From Phycisphaeraceae bacterium (GTDB lineage Bacteria; Planctomycetota; Phycisphaerae; Phycisphaerales; Phycisphaeraceae), in the NCBI GenBank assembly GCA_029260595.1, contig JAJDCY010000024.1, positions 62,001 through 126,000 on the forward strand: a stretch of 64,000 bases of DNA, read 5' to 3'. The notes under the pieces were generated by a model, which was not told the DNA's origin, made no database searches, and saw only the letters and a program-made list of their open reading frames with translations. This document shows, in pieces, positions 17,801 to 26,682 of this stretch. Both the position numbers and the translations under genes were made by a program. Numbering within the stretch: position 1 is the stretch's first letter; the number at the start of each line of letters is the position of its first letter.

Positions 17801-18028
17801 GATCCGCTTGATGTGCGCTGGCTCGATCGCGCCCTCGATCAGGTAGACCCGGCCCGACCGGACTCGGCCGATCGCCGCGCCGGCTTGGTCGCTGATTGCG
17901 CGAAGGTGCCGGTGTGCCGATTCAGCGACCGGGTCGGCTTGCCCGTCACGGCCCCAGACCTCGACCCGGTGGACGCGGATGTGCGTCGGCGCGTCGGTCG
18001 TGGTTTCGAGTCTGGCTTGAGCGGGCAT
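14894..18028 (-). CDS. purL: Phosphoribosylformylglycinamidine synthase, PurS-PurL fusion
   Basis: 1044 aa from ATG 18028. The enzyme makes FGAM from FGAR, ATP and ammonia in purine synthesis. The first about 220 residues contain two PurS-like units (RVHRVEVWGRDG then VEVHYKLGVMDPVA). The PurL body follows: EMTAIRDYYRQAGREPTDIE with TWSEHCVHKT (about 270-310), VCIKVETHNHPSAIEPYGGA (about 365-385), TDCGAGGFSSAVGEMG (about 545-560), and a second AIR-synthase half with HDCSDGGLLVAAAEMAFAGG (about 930). No C-terminal glutaminase domain is present, so a separate PurQ is needed. It sits 20 bases after the HAD gene. Family proteins usually encode PurS separately, so the fusion is notable. Confidence 0.93.
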   Translation of the reverse strand: MPAQARLETTTDAPTHIRVHRVEVWGRDGQADPVAESAHRHLRAISDQAGAAIGRVRSGRVYLIEGAIEPAHIKRIAGELLTDPITQQAVIGVAPRPDRGAVVEVHYKLGVMDPVAQSTRNAARRMLNLGDCESSGISVRTGLRYDFYPANNQSLDECEVRAWVTTALANPVIQEVHGQPYRPDRFAAGSAYELKLTHVPIRDLDDDALAQLSRGAHLFLSLEEMTAIRDYYRQAGREPTDIELETLAQTWSEHCVHKTLKATIRYRQGDGRTPGPTDWLDRPGHHIEPDGSLTIRNLLKSTIAAATGKLMAEEPDHAGCVSVFDDNSGIVRFDDDDAVCIKVETHNHPSAIEPYGGAATGIGGCIRDIMGTGQVAKPIANTNVFCVGHPERGGDGTADADPLPNGVIPPRRTLEQVVAGVRDYGNRMGIPTVNGAVWFHDNYIANPLVFAGCAGLIPLDRCFGEPQNGDRIIALGGRTGRDGIHGATFSSAELTDTHADEFSHAVQIGNAITQKKTLDVLLQARDHADGCLFTAVTDCGAGGFSSAVGEMGEKRGASVTLETAPLKYQGLTYTETWISEAQERMVLAVPVGNVDRLRALCAAEDVEFCDLGQFGSADASGEPQLVLTYRGTEVGRLSMGFLHDGVPMPVRDAEWATTASPTTGAPKASPKAPPIAKSLYKLLAHPNIASKHWIIRQYDHEVQGGSVVKPLVGPEQAGPSDAAVVRPKLGSAKGIALACGLQTGLGEPPAGTDRAGPDGDSYWMTLAAIDEAVRNCVCVGADPERVYLLDNFCWPNCDDPQQLGSLVRAAEACYDGAMAYRAPFVSGKDSLSNQFTTEDGRLITIPPTMLISALAIVQDVTRCVTMDAKAPGNRLLVVGPRATDLGGSHYAMVHPAVGSDHGLPRVDLAISPRVARVVASMIADRLIASAHDCSDGGLLVAAAEMAFAGGIGLDLDLRRFNADAAVATPVACFAEGPSRYLLEVLPSTFDRVTRVLEQAGLPFAEIGTFTDHDRLILRDADSPDEIVSEPIEALEDTWRRPLDW

Positions 18029-18048
18029 CGAATCTCCGTGTGGTTTGA

Positions 18049-18726
18049 TTAGGTGGGTTGATCGGATTCCGTGTCGATCGTGGTTGACCGTGGGCCAAAG
18101 CCATGCTGATCCAACACGGCTTCGATCTGTGCCACCGGGTCGTTCGAGTCGTTCACTTGGTGCGCCAGCCATCCGCGCTGCTTCGCCGCATCAATATTTT
18201 CTATCAGATCGTCGAAGAAAACGATCTCCGCCGGTAGGACGCCGAGTGTGTGCTCGATGTGCTGGTACATCGTTACGTCGGGCTTGCGCGCCCCGATCAG
18301 GTGGCTGGCGAACCAGTGGTCGAGCCCGCGAAGCGCTTCATATGTCGCACTTGTCTGGATCGCCCGCCAGTGTTGCACATTGGTATTGGAGAGGCAGGCC
18401 GACATCATGCCCGCTTCACCGATCCGGTTGAGCAACGGTCCAACACCCGGGTACAGCCCCACGATCCAAGCGTCAATAATCGATTCGATCTGTTGGGGTG
18501 TGTGGTCGGGACTCTCGGCCGCGATCTGATCGAACAACGCCGACGGTTCCAATCGGCCGGCCTCGAACTCCTGAGCGGTCTCGATCCGCTGCGGCGTCCA
18601 CGACTCGAAAAACGCAGGCACGCCACGCACACCCGCGCGATCACACGCATCCACCCAATCCGTCGCCGTCCGCACAAGGACACCGCCGAGATCGAAGCAG
18701 ATCAGTTGGATCTTGGCCGTCGCCAT
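18049..18726 (-). CDS. HAD-superfamily hydrolase (subfamily IA)
   Basis: 225 aa from ATG 18726. Motif I is LICFDLGGVLVR, with the nucleophile Asp and Gly in place of the second Asp, as in YihX-type and haloacid dehalogenase-type members. Motif II is CLSNTN, the conserved Lys lies in ARKPD, and motif III is IVFFDDLIENI. An alpha-helical cap lies between motifs I and II. Such enzymes dephosphorylate small sugar or nucleotide phosphates; the substrate is not readable. It lies between proA and purSL with gaps of 26 and 20 bases, so the three are probably transcribed together. Confidence 0.87.
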   Translation of the reverse strand: MATAKIQLICFDLGGVLVRTATDWVDACDRAGVRGVPAFFESWTPQRIETAQEFEAGRLEPSALFDQIAAESPDHTPQQIESIIDAWIVGLYPGVGPLLNRIGEAGMMSACLSNTNVQHWRAIQTSATYEALRGLDHWFASHLIGARKPDVTMYQHIEHTLGVLPAEIVFFDDLIENIDAAKQRGWLAHQVNDSNDPVAQIEAVLDQHGFGPRSTTIDTESDQPT

Positions 18727-18752
18727 GGGGAAGGGTCGTGGTCCAACTCGGG

Positions 18753-20051
18753 TTAGGTGACGACAATTGGTTCGGGGTTCGGCGTGTCCGCGACGCCTCG
18801 GGCCTGGCCATTGCCGCGGACCACCCACTTGTACGTGGTCAAGTCGGCTGCGCCCATTGGGCCGCGCGAGTGCAGCTTATCGGTGCTGATGCCGATCTCC
18901 GCACCCAGCCCGTACTCGCCGCCGTCGCTGAACCGGGTCGAGCAGTTGACCATCACGTTGGCCGAGTCCACACCCGCGATGAATCGTTCCGAAGCCGCGA
19001 GCGACTCGGTGATGATCGCATCGGTGTGCTTCGATCCGTACTGGTTGATGTGGCCAATCGCGTCGTTGATTGAGTCAACAACTCTGACCGCGACAACGAG
19101 GTCCAGGTATTCCGCGCTCCAATCGCTGTCATCAGCCATTGCCGCGTCGGGGAACGCCTGCCGCGTCGCATCGTCGCCGCGCACCTGCACACCTTTCGCA
19201 GCCAGCGCCTCGCAGACCCGCCCGAGCAGCCCGCGCTTCGCCGCATCGCGGTGCACAACGATCGTCTCCGCGGCGTTGCAGACGCCGGGCCGCTGCGTCT
19301 TGGCGTTCACACAAAGGTCAATCGCCATGCGGTCATCGGCAGCCGCATCAACATAGACATGGCAGTTGCCGGTGTAGTGTTTGATCACCGGGATGTGGGC
19401 CTGCTCAACCACCGCACGGATCAGCGACTCACCGCCGCGTGGGATCGCCAGATCGATCAACCCTTCCAGCCGCAGCAACTCGCCGACGGCCGCCCGATCG
19501 GTTGTCTCGACAAGCTGCACCGTATCCGGGTTGACGTCGGATTTGGCCAATCCATCTCGGATCAACCCTGCGATCGCCTGGTTCGAGTGCACCGCCTCCT
19601 TGCCGCCGCGGAGTATCACCGCGTTGCCGCTCTTGATGCACAGCCCCGCGGCATCCGAGGTTACATTGGGCCGGCTCTCAAAAATGATCAGTACGACGCC
19701 CAACGGTACTCGGACCTTGCTCAGCTTCAGTCCGTTCGGCCGAACATACCCCTCAATCACCTGCCCGACAGGGTCAGTCTGTTCCGCGATGCAACGCAGC
19801 GACTCAGCCATCGCCTGGATGCGCTTGTCGTCCAGCCGCAGCCGATCGACCATCGCCGGCGACAGCCCCGCCGTCTGGGCCGCGTCCAGGTCCTTGCTGT
19901 TTTGTTGTTTGATCCTGTCAGCCCCGGCAAGGATCTCGTCCGCCACCCGCTCGATAATCCCCGCACGGAGGGCCCCCGACGCCGTGGCGAGTTGCCGGGA
20001 CGCCTTCTGAGCCTTCCGGGCCAAATCCAGACAGTATTGCGGCACGTCCAT
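18753..20051 (-). CDS. proA: Glutamate-5-semialdehyde dehydrogenase (gamma-glutamyl phosphate reductase)
   Basis: 432 aa from ATG 20051; an ATG at 20072 is also in frame. The protein reduces gamma-glutamyl phosphate with NADPH in proline synthesis. Visible are VRVPLGVVLIIFESRPNVTS (about 105-124), SGNAVILRGGKEA (about 133), PRGGESLIRAVVEQAHIPVI (about 214), YTGNCHVYVDAAAD (about 237) and the catalytic-cysteine region NAKTQRPGVCNAAETIV (about 258-274). The C-terminus has NCSTRFSDGGEYGLGAEIGI. Length is typical. The partner kinase proB is not in the window. Proline made here could feed the predicted prolyl-AMP ligase of the NRPS cluster, but that would be general metabolism, not a sign of linkage. 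Confidence 0.95.
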   Translation of the reverse strand: MDVPQYCLDLARKAQKASRQLATASGALRAGIIERVADEILAGADRIKQQNSKDLDAAQTAGLSPAMVDRLRLDDKRIQAMAESLRCIAEQTDPVGQVIEGYVRPNGLKLSKVRVPLGVVLIIFESRPNVTSDAAGLCIKSGNAVILRGGKEAVHSNQAIAGLIRDGLAKSDVNPDTVQLVETTDRAAVGELLRLEGLIDLAIPRGGESLIRAVVEQAHIPVIKHYTGNCHVYVDAAADDRMAIDLCVNAKTQRPGVCNAAETIVVHRDAAKRGLLGRVCEALAAKGVQVRGDDATRQAFPDAAMADDSDWSAEYLDLVVAVRVVDSINDAIGHINQYGSKHTDAIITESLAASERFIAGVDSANVMVNCSTRFSDGGEYGLGAEIGISTDKLHSRGPMGAADLTTYKWVVRGNGQARGVADTPNPEPIVVT

Positions 20052-20136
20052 GCACCCATTGTAGCCGATCAATCCGCGCCTGTCGGCCGGCTCGGACGCT
20101 GATTGCGAGTCGAAATAAGTTCCTGCTGTCGCGCTT

Positions 20137-21174
20137 CTAGGGTGTCGCCGCGGGGGCGGTCGACCTTGGCGAGATCGTAAAGCTCAGCCTCGGGATCGCC
20201 GATTCGACCCGGACGCCGGTCGGCACATTGAAGCGCAACGGCTTGGAGGTAATGCTCGATTCGAGGTCGTCCGCGGTCAGGCGCAACTCGGCGATTACCT
20301 TCAGCTCGCCGCGTTTGATCTGCTCGATCACATCGCTCGGCCCGGATAACTCGACAGCTTCGCGGAGCACACGTGCATTGTCTTTGAGCGTCACATCAAA
20401 CCGCTGCAACTCGGCCCAAGGTGCGAGTAGCAGGATCGGCACACTGTTGTGTTGGTACTGGTCGGTCTGCTTGCGGATGGTGATCGTGACGCGCGCGGTT
20501 GAGGGAGTAATCGGCGCGTTGATTCCGCGTAGCCGCTCGCGCAACCGTTGAGGGACTCCGATCGGCACGGTCAGTTCATGCGGGACATTCTCATCCAACC
20601 GTGCCAACCGGTTCGCATCGATCCGTGCCTCGAGCGCCACGTCTCCGAGGTCGCCAGCAACGCTGGCCGGCAACACCATTGTCGCCGTCGGCGGATCGAT
20701 GGTGGGGGGGGTTGCCAATTGGATGTCGTCGGGCACGATCGAATCGGGCGCGATCGGGATCACCACCGGCTCGAGCCGCTCAACACGCACGTTAATGGTC
20801 GGCGGCTGCACGTCGACGATAGTCAAGCCGAGTTCGCCCAGCCGTGTCTCATCGAGCCGCTTCTTACTTAGTACGACGATCTGCTCGGGGTTGTCCGGGA
20901 TCTCGCTGACGACCAACTCAATCGGCCCGCCCTCGGCCAACTGCTCAAGGGCTGCGTACTGGCTTGTCGCGCAGCGCACCGTCAGCCAAACCTGTTGCGG
21001 CCGGGCCGGCGCGATTAATAAGTCTTGCCCAGCCGTCGCAACAAACTGGACGTTCAGCGGGAACGGAGAATACGGCTTGACGTTCTCCGACTCGGCGTAG
21101 AACCAGATCAGGACCGTGATGATGGTCACGATCAGATAGGTCTCGAGTTTAGGTCGTAGTTTCGGCTCGCTCAT
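20137..21174 (-). CDS. YbbR/CdaR-like membrane protein, likely regulator of diadenylate cyclase
   Basis: 345 aa from ATG 21174, 9 bases after the cdaA stop. One N-terminal membrane helix (LETYLIVTIITVLIWFYAES, about 10-29) is followed by repeated beta-rich YbbR-type units of about 85 residues, each with a short phrase like PEQIVVLSKKRLDE or PSDVIEQIKRGELKV. In Firmicutes the YbbR protein CdaR sits beside CdaA and modulates c-di-AMP synthesis. The gene order cdaA-cdaR is kept here, which supports the same role. Sequence identity to Firmicute CdaR is expected to be low. Confidence 0.78.
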   Translation of the reverse strand: MSEPKLRPKLETYLIVTIITVLIWFYAESENVKPYSPFPLNVQFVATAGQDLLIAPARPQQVWLTVRCATSQYAALEQLAEGGPIELVVSEIPDNPEQIVVLSKKRLDETRLGELGLTIVDVQPPTINVRVERLEPVVIPIAPDSIVPDDIQLATPPTIDPPTATMVLPASVAGDLGDVALEARIDANRLARLDENVPHELTVPIGVPQRLRERLRGINAPITPSTARVTITIRKQTDQYQHNSVPILLLAPWAELQRFDVTLKDNARVLREAVELSGPSDVIEQIKRGELKVIAELRLTADDLESSITSKPLRFNVPTGVRVESAIPRLSFTISPRSTAPAATP

Positions 21175-21183
21175 GGTCACGGC

Positions 21184-22044
21184 TCAAACGGGCTTGGCCA
21201 CCTCGGACGCGCGATCCCCATCGGGCTCGGGCGGCATCTCCAACTGCCCCAGGCCCTGCACCAGCAACGTGCGCAGCCGGTCGATCGACAGGTTGCGCTG
21301 CAACTGCCCGCGCTCGGCCAGGCTGACCGTCCCGGTCTCCTCGCTGACAACAATAATCAGTGCATCGGTTTCCTGAGACAGCCCGATCGCGGAGCGGTGC
21401 CTTGACCCCAATTCCGAGCTGAACTGTTCGCCCTCTGCCAGCGGGAACTGCACACCCGCGGCGACGATCCGGTCCGCATGAATCACCACGCCCATGTCGT
21501 GCAACGCGCTACCCGGCCAAAAGATGGTGCTCAGCAGGTTACTGCTCACGTCCGCGTTGAGCTTAGTCCCCGCTTCGACCACGCCGCCAAGCCCTACATT
21601 CCGCTCGATCGCGACCAGCGCACCGACCTTGTTCTTGCTCAGGTACGTCACCGCGCTGAGCAGCTCCTCGATTACACGCGCCTTGCGCAGCCCACCGGTG
21701 CGGAACAGCCTGGCCTCTCCGAGACGGACCAACGCCCGGCGAAGCTCGGGTTGGAACACGATCACCAATGCGATCGACGCGGCCCCGACGAAGTTGCGGT
21801 ACAAAAAGTTCAGCCGCTCGAACGTCTCCTCGCTGCCGAGCACCTTGATCGACAGCGTCGCGATCACCAGGACCAACGCGACACCCTTGATTACCCTGGC
21901 GCCGCGCGTCCCGCGCAAGAACCGCAGCACGACATAGACCAGCGCCCAGATCGCAGCCATCTCAAGCAGCACCACCCACGCCGGGTAGGTCTGCACCCGC
22001 CTTGAGAGGTCGCCCAATCGATCAAGCAGTGTGTTGCTGTCCAC
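21184..22044 (-). CDS. cdaA: Diadenylate cyclase CdaA-like (DisA_N domain)
   Basis: 286 aa, GTG start at 22044. Two to three N-terminal membrane helices (about 20-90) anchor the DAC domain. In this domain, two ATP molecules are condensed to cyclic di-AMP. The RHR motif is present in SELGSRHRSAIGLSQETDA (about 200), as is VVSEETGTVSLAERG. The usual DGA motif of the family (LHDGAVII) reads LHDMGVVI here (about residue 170), keeping the metal-binding Asp but changing the next two residues. The gene is paired with a YbbR protein. Activity is likely but the changed motif deserves a check. Confidence 0.88.
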   Translation of the reverse strand: MDSNTLLDRLGDLSRRVQTYPAWVVLLEMAAIWALVYVVLRFLRGTRGARVIKGVALVLVIATLSIKVLGSEETFERLNFLYRNFVGAASIALVIVFQPELRRALVRLGEARLFRTGGLRKARVIEELLSAVTYLSKNKVGALVAIERNVGLGGVVEAGTKLNADVSSNLLSTIFWPGSALHDMGVVIHADRIVAAGVQFPLAEGEQFSSELGSRHRSAIGLSQETDALIIVVSEETGTVSLAERGQLQRNLSIDRLRTLLVQGLGQLEMPPEPDGDRASEVAKPV

Positions 22045-22224
22045 GAAATCGTTGCATCCATGTCGCCCGCCGCGTGCCGCACGCCTTGAGCGGCATATCG
22101 GACAGCGGGGGTTGACCGGGTATTCTATCGGCTGTTCCGGGCGGGGATACCGAAAACCGCGATGTGGGGATCGCGGGGTGGGGATAACGCACCGGGACCA
22201 CCGCTTGATCCGTGCTCCTTACAG

Positions 22225-23556
22225 TCATTCCACGGGATCTGGTGCTTGCGGCTCGCCATCCACAACCATCGCCCCGGTGTGCATCGCCAACAACTGATCT
22301 AGCTGCCGCTGCCCGATCCGCACGGTGAACACGGTTTCGTCGTCGCGGTACTCGCTGTGCAGGATGTCGCCTGCCCGGTCCAGGAAGTGCATCGCCTTAC
22401 CGTCGCTGGGTGTGATCCGCAGTGTGACCTGACGCACCGGCCCGCGCATCGCGCTGCGGACGCGCTCGACCAACCGATCCGTGTCCCGCCCGGTCTTGGC
22501 GCTGATCGCCAGGCACCCTGGGTCCTGCCGCTGGAACACCAGCAGGTCCGCGTTGTGTTCGAGCAGGTCGACCTTATTCAGCACCAGCACCCGCGGCTGG
22601 TCTGTCACTCCGATATCTGACAGCACATCCGACACCGTCTGCCACTGCTGCAGCGCTCGCGGGTGCGCCGCGTCCAACACAACAAGTAAAAGGTCGCTGT
22701 GGATCGCCTCTTCAAGCGTTGCCCGGAAACTCGCGACCAGGTGGTGGGGGAGGTTGCGTACGAACCCGACCGTGTCGGAAAGCATCACCGTATCCCCGCT
22801 ACCCAAATCCCACCGCCGCGTCCGCGTTGACAGCGTGGCGAACAGTTTGTCGTCCGCGTACGCGTCGCCGTCGGTGAGTGTGTTAAAGAGTGTGCTCTTT
22901 CCGGCGTTGGTGTAACCGACCAACCCGACCGTGAAAAAGTCGCGGTTGCGCTTGGCCACCTGCCGGGTCTTGCGCTGCTGCACCATCCGAATCTGTTTCT
23001 TCAGCTCACTCTTCTTGCGCTGAACGATCCGCCGGTCGATCTCGAGCTGCTGCTCGCCCGGCCCGCGCGTCCCGATCCCCGCGGGCGCCCCGCCGACGAT
23101 GCGCTCCAGGTGGCTCCACATCGCGCGCAGCCGCGGGTAGGTGTATTCGAGTTGCGCGAGTTCCACCTGCAGCTTTGCCTCATGCGTTTGCGCGCGCGCA
23201 GCGAAGATGTCGAGGATCAGTTCGCTGCGGTCAAGCACCTTGCACTCGGTGATCTTCTCGATATTCCCGATCTGCGACGGTGAAAGGTCGTTGTCGAAGA
23301 TCACCACATCGGCCTTCGCGGTCCGAACCATTTCCGCCAGATCCCGGGTCTTGCCCGATCCGATAAACGTCGCCGGGTTCGGCTTGATCCGGTTCTGCAT
23401 CAACTCGTCGACGGTCACCGCCCCAGCCGTATCCGCCAGGCTGCGCAGCTCGCCCAGCGGGTCGTGCGGATCGGTCTCTGCCCCGGGCAGCAGACACGCC
23501 ACGAGCACCGCACGCTCGCGCTGCACGCTGAGGTTGTCACGCTTTGATTCGCTCAA
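22225..23556 (-). CDS. hflX: GTPase HflX
   Basis: 443 aa. The HflX N-terminal domain contains GSGKTRDLAEMVRTAKADVV and the linker GPGEQQLEIDRR with a basic coiled coil (about 165-200). The G domain has G1 GLVGYTNAGKSTLFNTLT (about 215-232), G3 DTVGFVRNLPHHLVASFRAT (about 263) and G4 LNKVDLLE (about 333). HflX is a ribosome-associated GTPase that splits stalled ribosomes under heat or antibiotic stress. It lies 39 bases downstream of ilvD in the same direction. Length is normal. Nothing unusual in the nucleotide-binding motifs. Confidence 0.95.
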   Translation of the reverse strand: MSESKRDNLSVQRERAVLVACLLPGAETDPHDPLGELRSLADTAGAVTVDELMQNRIKPNPATFIGSGKTRDLAEMVRTAKADVVIFDNDLSPSQIGNIEKITECKVLDRSELILDIFAARAQTHEAKLQVELAQLEYTYPRLRAMWSHLERIVGGAPAGIGTRGPGEQQLEIDRRIVQRKKSELKKQIRMVQQRKTRQVAKRNRDFFTVGLVGYTNAGKSTLFNTLTDGDAYADDKLFATLSTRTRRWDLGSGDTVMLSDTVGFVRNLPHHLVASFRATLEEAIHSDLLLVVLDAAHPRALQQWQTVSDVLSDIGVTDQPRVLVLNKVDLLEHNADLLVFQRQDPGCLAISAKTGRDTDRLVERVRSAMRGPVRQVTLRITPSDGKAMHFLDRAGDILHSEYRDDETVFTVRIGQRQLDQLLAMHTGAMVVDGEPQAPDPVE

Positions 23557-23595
23557 CGCGTCGCCTCGCTCACGCCGGGCGCATTTCCGGACCGA

Positions 23596-25281
23596 TCACT
23601 CATCGGTCACACACCCTTCCGACGCGCTGGTCACAACCTTGATGTACTTGTACAGCGTGCCCGATGTGGCTTTGTAAGGCGGCGCCTTCCACACCGCCCG
23701 CCGCGCCGCCAACTCGTCATCAGATAGGTCCACCGCGATCAGGTTGCGCTCCGCATCGATCGTCAGCCGATCCCCATCGCGGATCAGCGCGATCGCCCCG
23801 CCTTCCTGCGCCTCGGGCGTGATGTGTCCTACGATAAACCCGTGCGATCCGCCGGAGAACCGACCATCCGTCAGCAGCGCGACGTCCGCACCGAGCCCCG
23901 CGCCCATGATCGCCGATGTCGGCGTGAGCATCTCCGGCATCCCAGGTCCGCCCTTGGGCCCTTCGTACCGGATCACCACGATGTCACCTTTGACGATCTT
24001 CTTGTCCTCGAGCGCCCGCAGCATGTCCTCTTCGCAGTCGTAGCACTTGGCCGGGCCGTCAAAGCGCAACCCCTCCTTGCCCGTGATCTTCGCGACGGCG
24101 CCCTCCGGCGCGAGGTTGCCCTTAAGGATCTGGATGTGCCCGCTCGCCTTGATCGGATTCTCGAACGGGCGAACAACCTCCTGCCCCGCGGACAACCCCG
24201 GCAGTGACGCAAGATTTTCCCCAAGCGTCTTGCCTGTGATCGTCATGCAATCACCATCCATCAGCCCTCCTTCCAGGAGCATCTTCATTACCCCGGGTGT
24301 CCCGCCGACGTTGTGCAGATCTTCCTGCACATACCTGCCCGACGGCTTGAGATCAGCCAGCATCGGCACGCGGTCGCTGACGACCTGGAAGTCGTCGAGT
24401 GTCAGCGGCACGCCGACGGACTTCGCAATGGCGATCAGGTGCAGCACCGCGTTGGTCGAACCACCGAGTGCGGTCACGACCACCATTGCATTCTCGAAGG
24501 CTGCCTGCGTCATGATGTCACGTGGCTTGAGGTCGCGTTCGAGCAGATTCAAAACCACCTGGCCCGCAGCCAAGCATTCTTCGATCTTCTTCGGGTCTTC
24601 CGCCGGGATCGATGCGCTATAAGGCAGCGACATCCCCAACGCCTCAATTGCCGACGCGATCGTGTTGGCCGTATACATCCCCCCGCACGCCCCCGCGCCT
24701 GGGCATGCGTTGCGCACGATCTCGCTGCGCGTCGACTCATCGATCGCCCCGGTGATGAACTGCCCATACGACTGAAACGCCGAGACGATATCCACCGGGT
24801 CCTTCCCGCAGTGTCCCGCGCGGATCGTCCCCCCGTAGATCATCATCGCTGGGCGGTTCAGCCGGCCCATCGCGATCAGGCAGCCGGGCATGTTCTTGTC
24901 GCAGCCGGGCAGCGACACGTTCGCGTCGTACCACTGCGCCGACATCACCGTCTCGATCGAGTCCGCGATCAGGTCACGCGATTGCAGCGAGAAGCTCATC
25001 CCCTCAGTGCCCATCGAGATCCCGTCGCTCACACCGATCGTGTTGAACCGCATCCCGACCAGCCCGGCCTGCGTGACACCCTCCTTGACCTTCGCCGCCA
25101 GGTCGTTCAGGTGCATGTTGCACGTGTTGCCCTCGTACCACACGCTCGATATCCCGACCTGAGCCTTGCCCATGTCCTCGGGCGTAAGCCCCGTCCCGTA
25201 GAGCATCGCCTGCGACGCTCCCTGCGACTTCGGCTGTGTGATCCGGCTGCTGTACTTGTTCAGTTTTGATTGATTCGCCAT
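23596..25281 (-). CDS. ilvD: Dihydroxy-acid dehydratase
   Basis: 561 aa from ATG 25281. The enzyme removes water from dihydroxy acids in valine and isoleucine synthesis, using an iron-sulfur cluster. Cluster cysteines are visible in [14 protein letters not shown] (about 54), [20 protein letters not shown] (about 122-140) and [15 protein letters not shown] (about 193-207). The C-terminal part has [21 protein letters not shown] (around 480-500) with the catalytic serine region. The length and all key residues fit the family. It is the first gene of the ilvD-hflX pair and diverges from the LEPR-signal gene 108 bases away. Confidence 0.96.
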   Translation of the reverse strand: MANQSKLNKYSSRITQPKSQGASQAMLYGTGLTPEDMGKAQVGISSVWYEGNTCNMHLNDLAAKVKEGVTQAGLVGMRFNTIGVSDGISMGTEGMSFSLQSRDLIADSIETVMSAQWYDANVSLPGCDKNMPGCLIAMGRLNRPAMMIYGGTIRAGHCGKDPVDIVSAFQSYGQFITGAIDESTRSEIVRNACPGAGACGGMYTANTIASAIEALGMSLPYSASIPAEDPKKIEECLAAGQVVLNLLERDLKPRDIMTQAAFENAMVVVTALGGSTNAVLHLIAIAKSVGVPLTLDDFQVVSDRVPMLADLKPSGRYVQEDLHNVGGTPGVMKMLLEGGLMDGDCMTITGKTLGENLASLPGLSAGQEVVRPFENPIKASGHIQILKGNLAPEGAVAKITGKEGLRFDGPAKCYDCEEDMLRALEDKKIVKGDIVVIRYEGPKGGPGMPEMLTPTSAIMGAGLGADVALLTDGRFSGGSHGFIVGHITPEAQEGGAIALIRDGDRLTIDAERNLIAVDLSDDELAARRAVWKAPPYKATSGTLYKYIKVVTSASEGCVTDE

Positions 25282-25389
25282 TGGAAATCCCAGTTTTGAA
25301 AGCCCGCCCGATTCTACAGTCTCCTATGCACCGAGCAGAGACCACGCTTACCGAACAGGCCTGAGCCTTATTCAGGGAAGGACAAATTT

Positions 25390-26634
25390 ATGCATCGATC
25401 AACCATCGCGCGTCACATTATTGGCTTTCTAACGCGGTCAGGTGCAGACGATCGCCGCACCGCCGCCGGCGAGCGGGTGCCCGACGCGATGTGCGAATCG
25501 CTCGAGCCCCGCATGCTGCTCTCAAGCGTCGCGGCGTTTTCTCCAATGAACCTTGGGCCCGCCCCGGCCCACCCGCAGCCACCGTCCGTGATCGTCCAGC
25601 CGGTGAACCCGGGGCGCGTCCCCGTCAGTAGCATCGGCCAACCGGGAGCGACGCAGCGGGCCGTCTGGATGTGGGGCGCCGAGATGCTCGACGCCGTGAA
25701 TAACCCGGTGTACCGCGACGGCGCGATCGACTTCCTGGAAGACAAAGCCATCACCACCGTGTACCTCTACGCGGCTGAGGTCTTCGAGTCCGGCGCCTCG
25801 CAGGGCAATCCCCTGGCCGATCAGCCGGCCGCCTACGCGGCGCTGGTATCCAGCCTCCACGACAACGGCCTGGAAGTCTACGCCCTGCTCGACTCAGTTG
25901 ACGTGGGCACGACCGTCAAGCTGGTCAGCGATTTCCAAGCCGTGCTCGACTACAACTCCCAGGCCACGGTGAGCGGCCGGTTCGACGGGTTCAACTTCGA
26001 CATCGAGCCATGGAAGGACAACCAAGGGTGGGACGCGAACCGCGCTGCGCTCTCGCAGGACTACCTGGACATGGCCGCCGTGATGATGCAGATGAAGCAA
26101 GCCTATGAGCCGTCGCTTGTCGCCGGCCCCGCGATCGCGTTCTGGTTCGACGACTACAGCATCACGTGGAACGGCTCAACAAGGCCGATGAACGAGCACG
26201 TCCAGTCCCTCTTCGATTACGCCACCATCATGGATTACCGCGACACGGTCCTTGGCGACGACGGGATCCTATTCCACGCACAGAACGAGATCGGCTTCGC
26301 CAGTCAGATCGGCAAACCACTCGTGATCGGCGTCGAGACCAAAGCCGACGAGCTCGACAAGCTGACATTCTTCGAAGAGGGTGAGGCCTACATGGACCAG
26401 CAGCTTCAAACAGTGGCGATGGGTCTGCAGAACAACACCGCGTTCGCCGGTTTCGCCATACACGACTTCGCCGGCTACACCGAACTGGCCGGCGTCACGA
26501 TCCCGCATACCAACACAGTGGTCGTCCTGCCCGATCTGAAGGTCAAGTACCCCTTCGACGTCGATCCCGATCCGCCCAAACCCTGGTGGGAGGCCGTCCT
26601 GCTCAGAAACCAGAAGGTGCTCATCACGAAATAG
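25390..26634 (+). CDS. Secreted protein with LEPR-XLL signal and TIM-barrel (GH18-like) body
   Basis: 414 aa from ATG 25390, with a strong ribosome site AGGGAAGGA (25374-25382) 7 bases upstream. Residues about 36-45 read ESLEPRMLLS, the LEPR-XLL sorting/N-terminal signal known from large planctomycete surface proteins. The body is a barrel-like fold with GFNFDIEPWKDNQGW (about 199), recalling the acidic DxxDxDxE motif of family 18 glycosidases, then YATIMDYRDTV (about 279) and the C-terminal LPDLKVKYPFDVDP segment (about 381). It is probably a surface carbohydrate-active or binding protein. A related but truncated copy lies at 28005-28364. The downstream acyltransferase copy is broken. Confidence 0.75.
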   Translation: MHRSTIARHIIGFLTRSGADDRRTAAGERVPDAMCESLEPRMLLSSVAAFSPMNLGPAPAHPQPPSVIVQPVNPGRVPVSSIGQPGATQRAVWMWGAEMLDAVNNPVYRDGAIDFLEDKAITTVYLYAAEVFESGASQGNPLADQPAAYAALVSSLHDNGLEVYALLDSVDVGTTVKLVSDFQAVLDYNSQATVSGRFDGFNFDIEPWKDNQGWDANRAALSQDYLDMAAVMMQMKQAYEPSLVAGPAIAFWFDDYSITWNGSTRPMNEHVQSLFDYATIMDYRDTVLGDDGILFHAQNEIGFASQIGKPLVIGVETKADELDKLTFFEEGEAYMDQQLQTVAMGLQNNTAFAGFAIHDFAGYTELAGVTIPHTNTVVVLPDLKVKYPFDVDPDPPKPWWEAVLLRNQKVLITK

Positions 26635-26682
26635 CTTGTCGACGTTCTGCAGCCGGCGGACTCTCTCGATCCCGGGCGCCGG

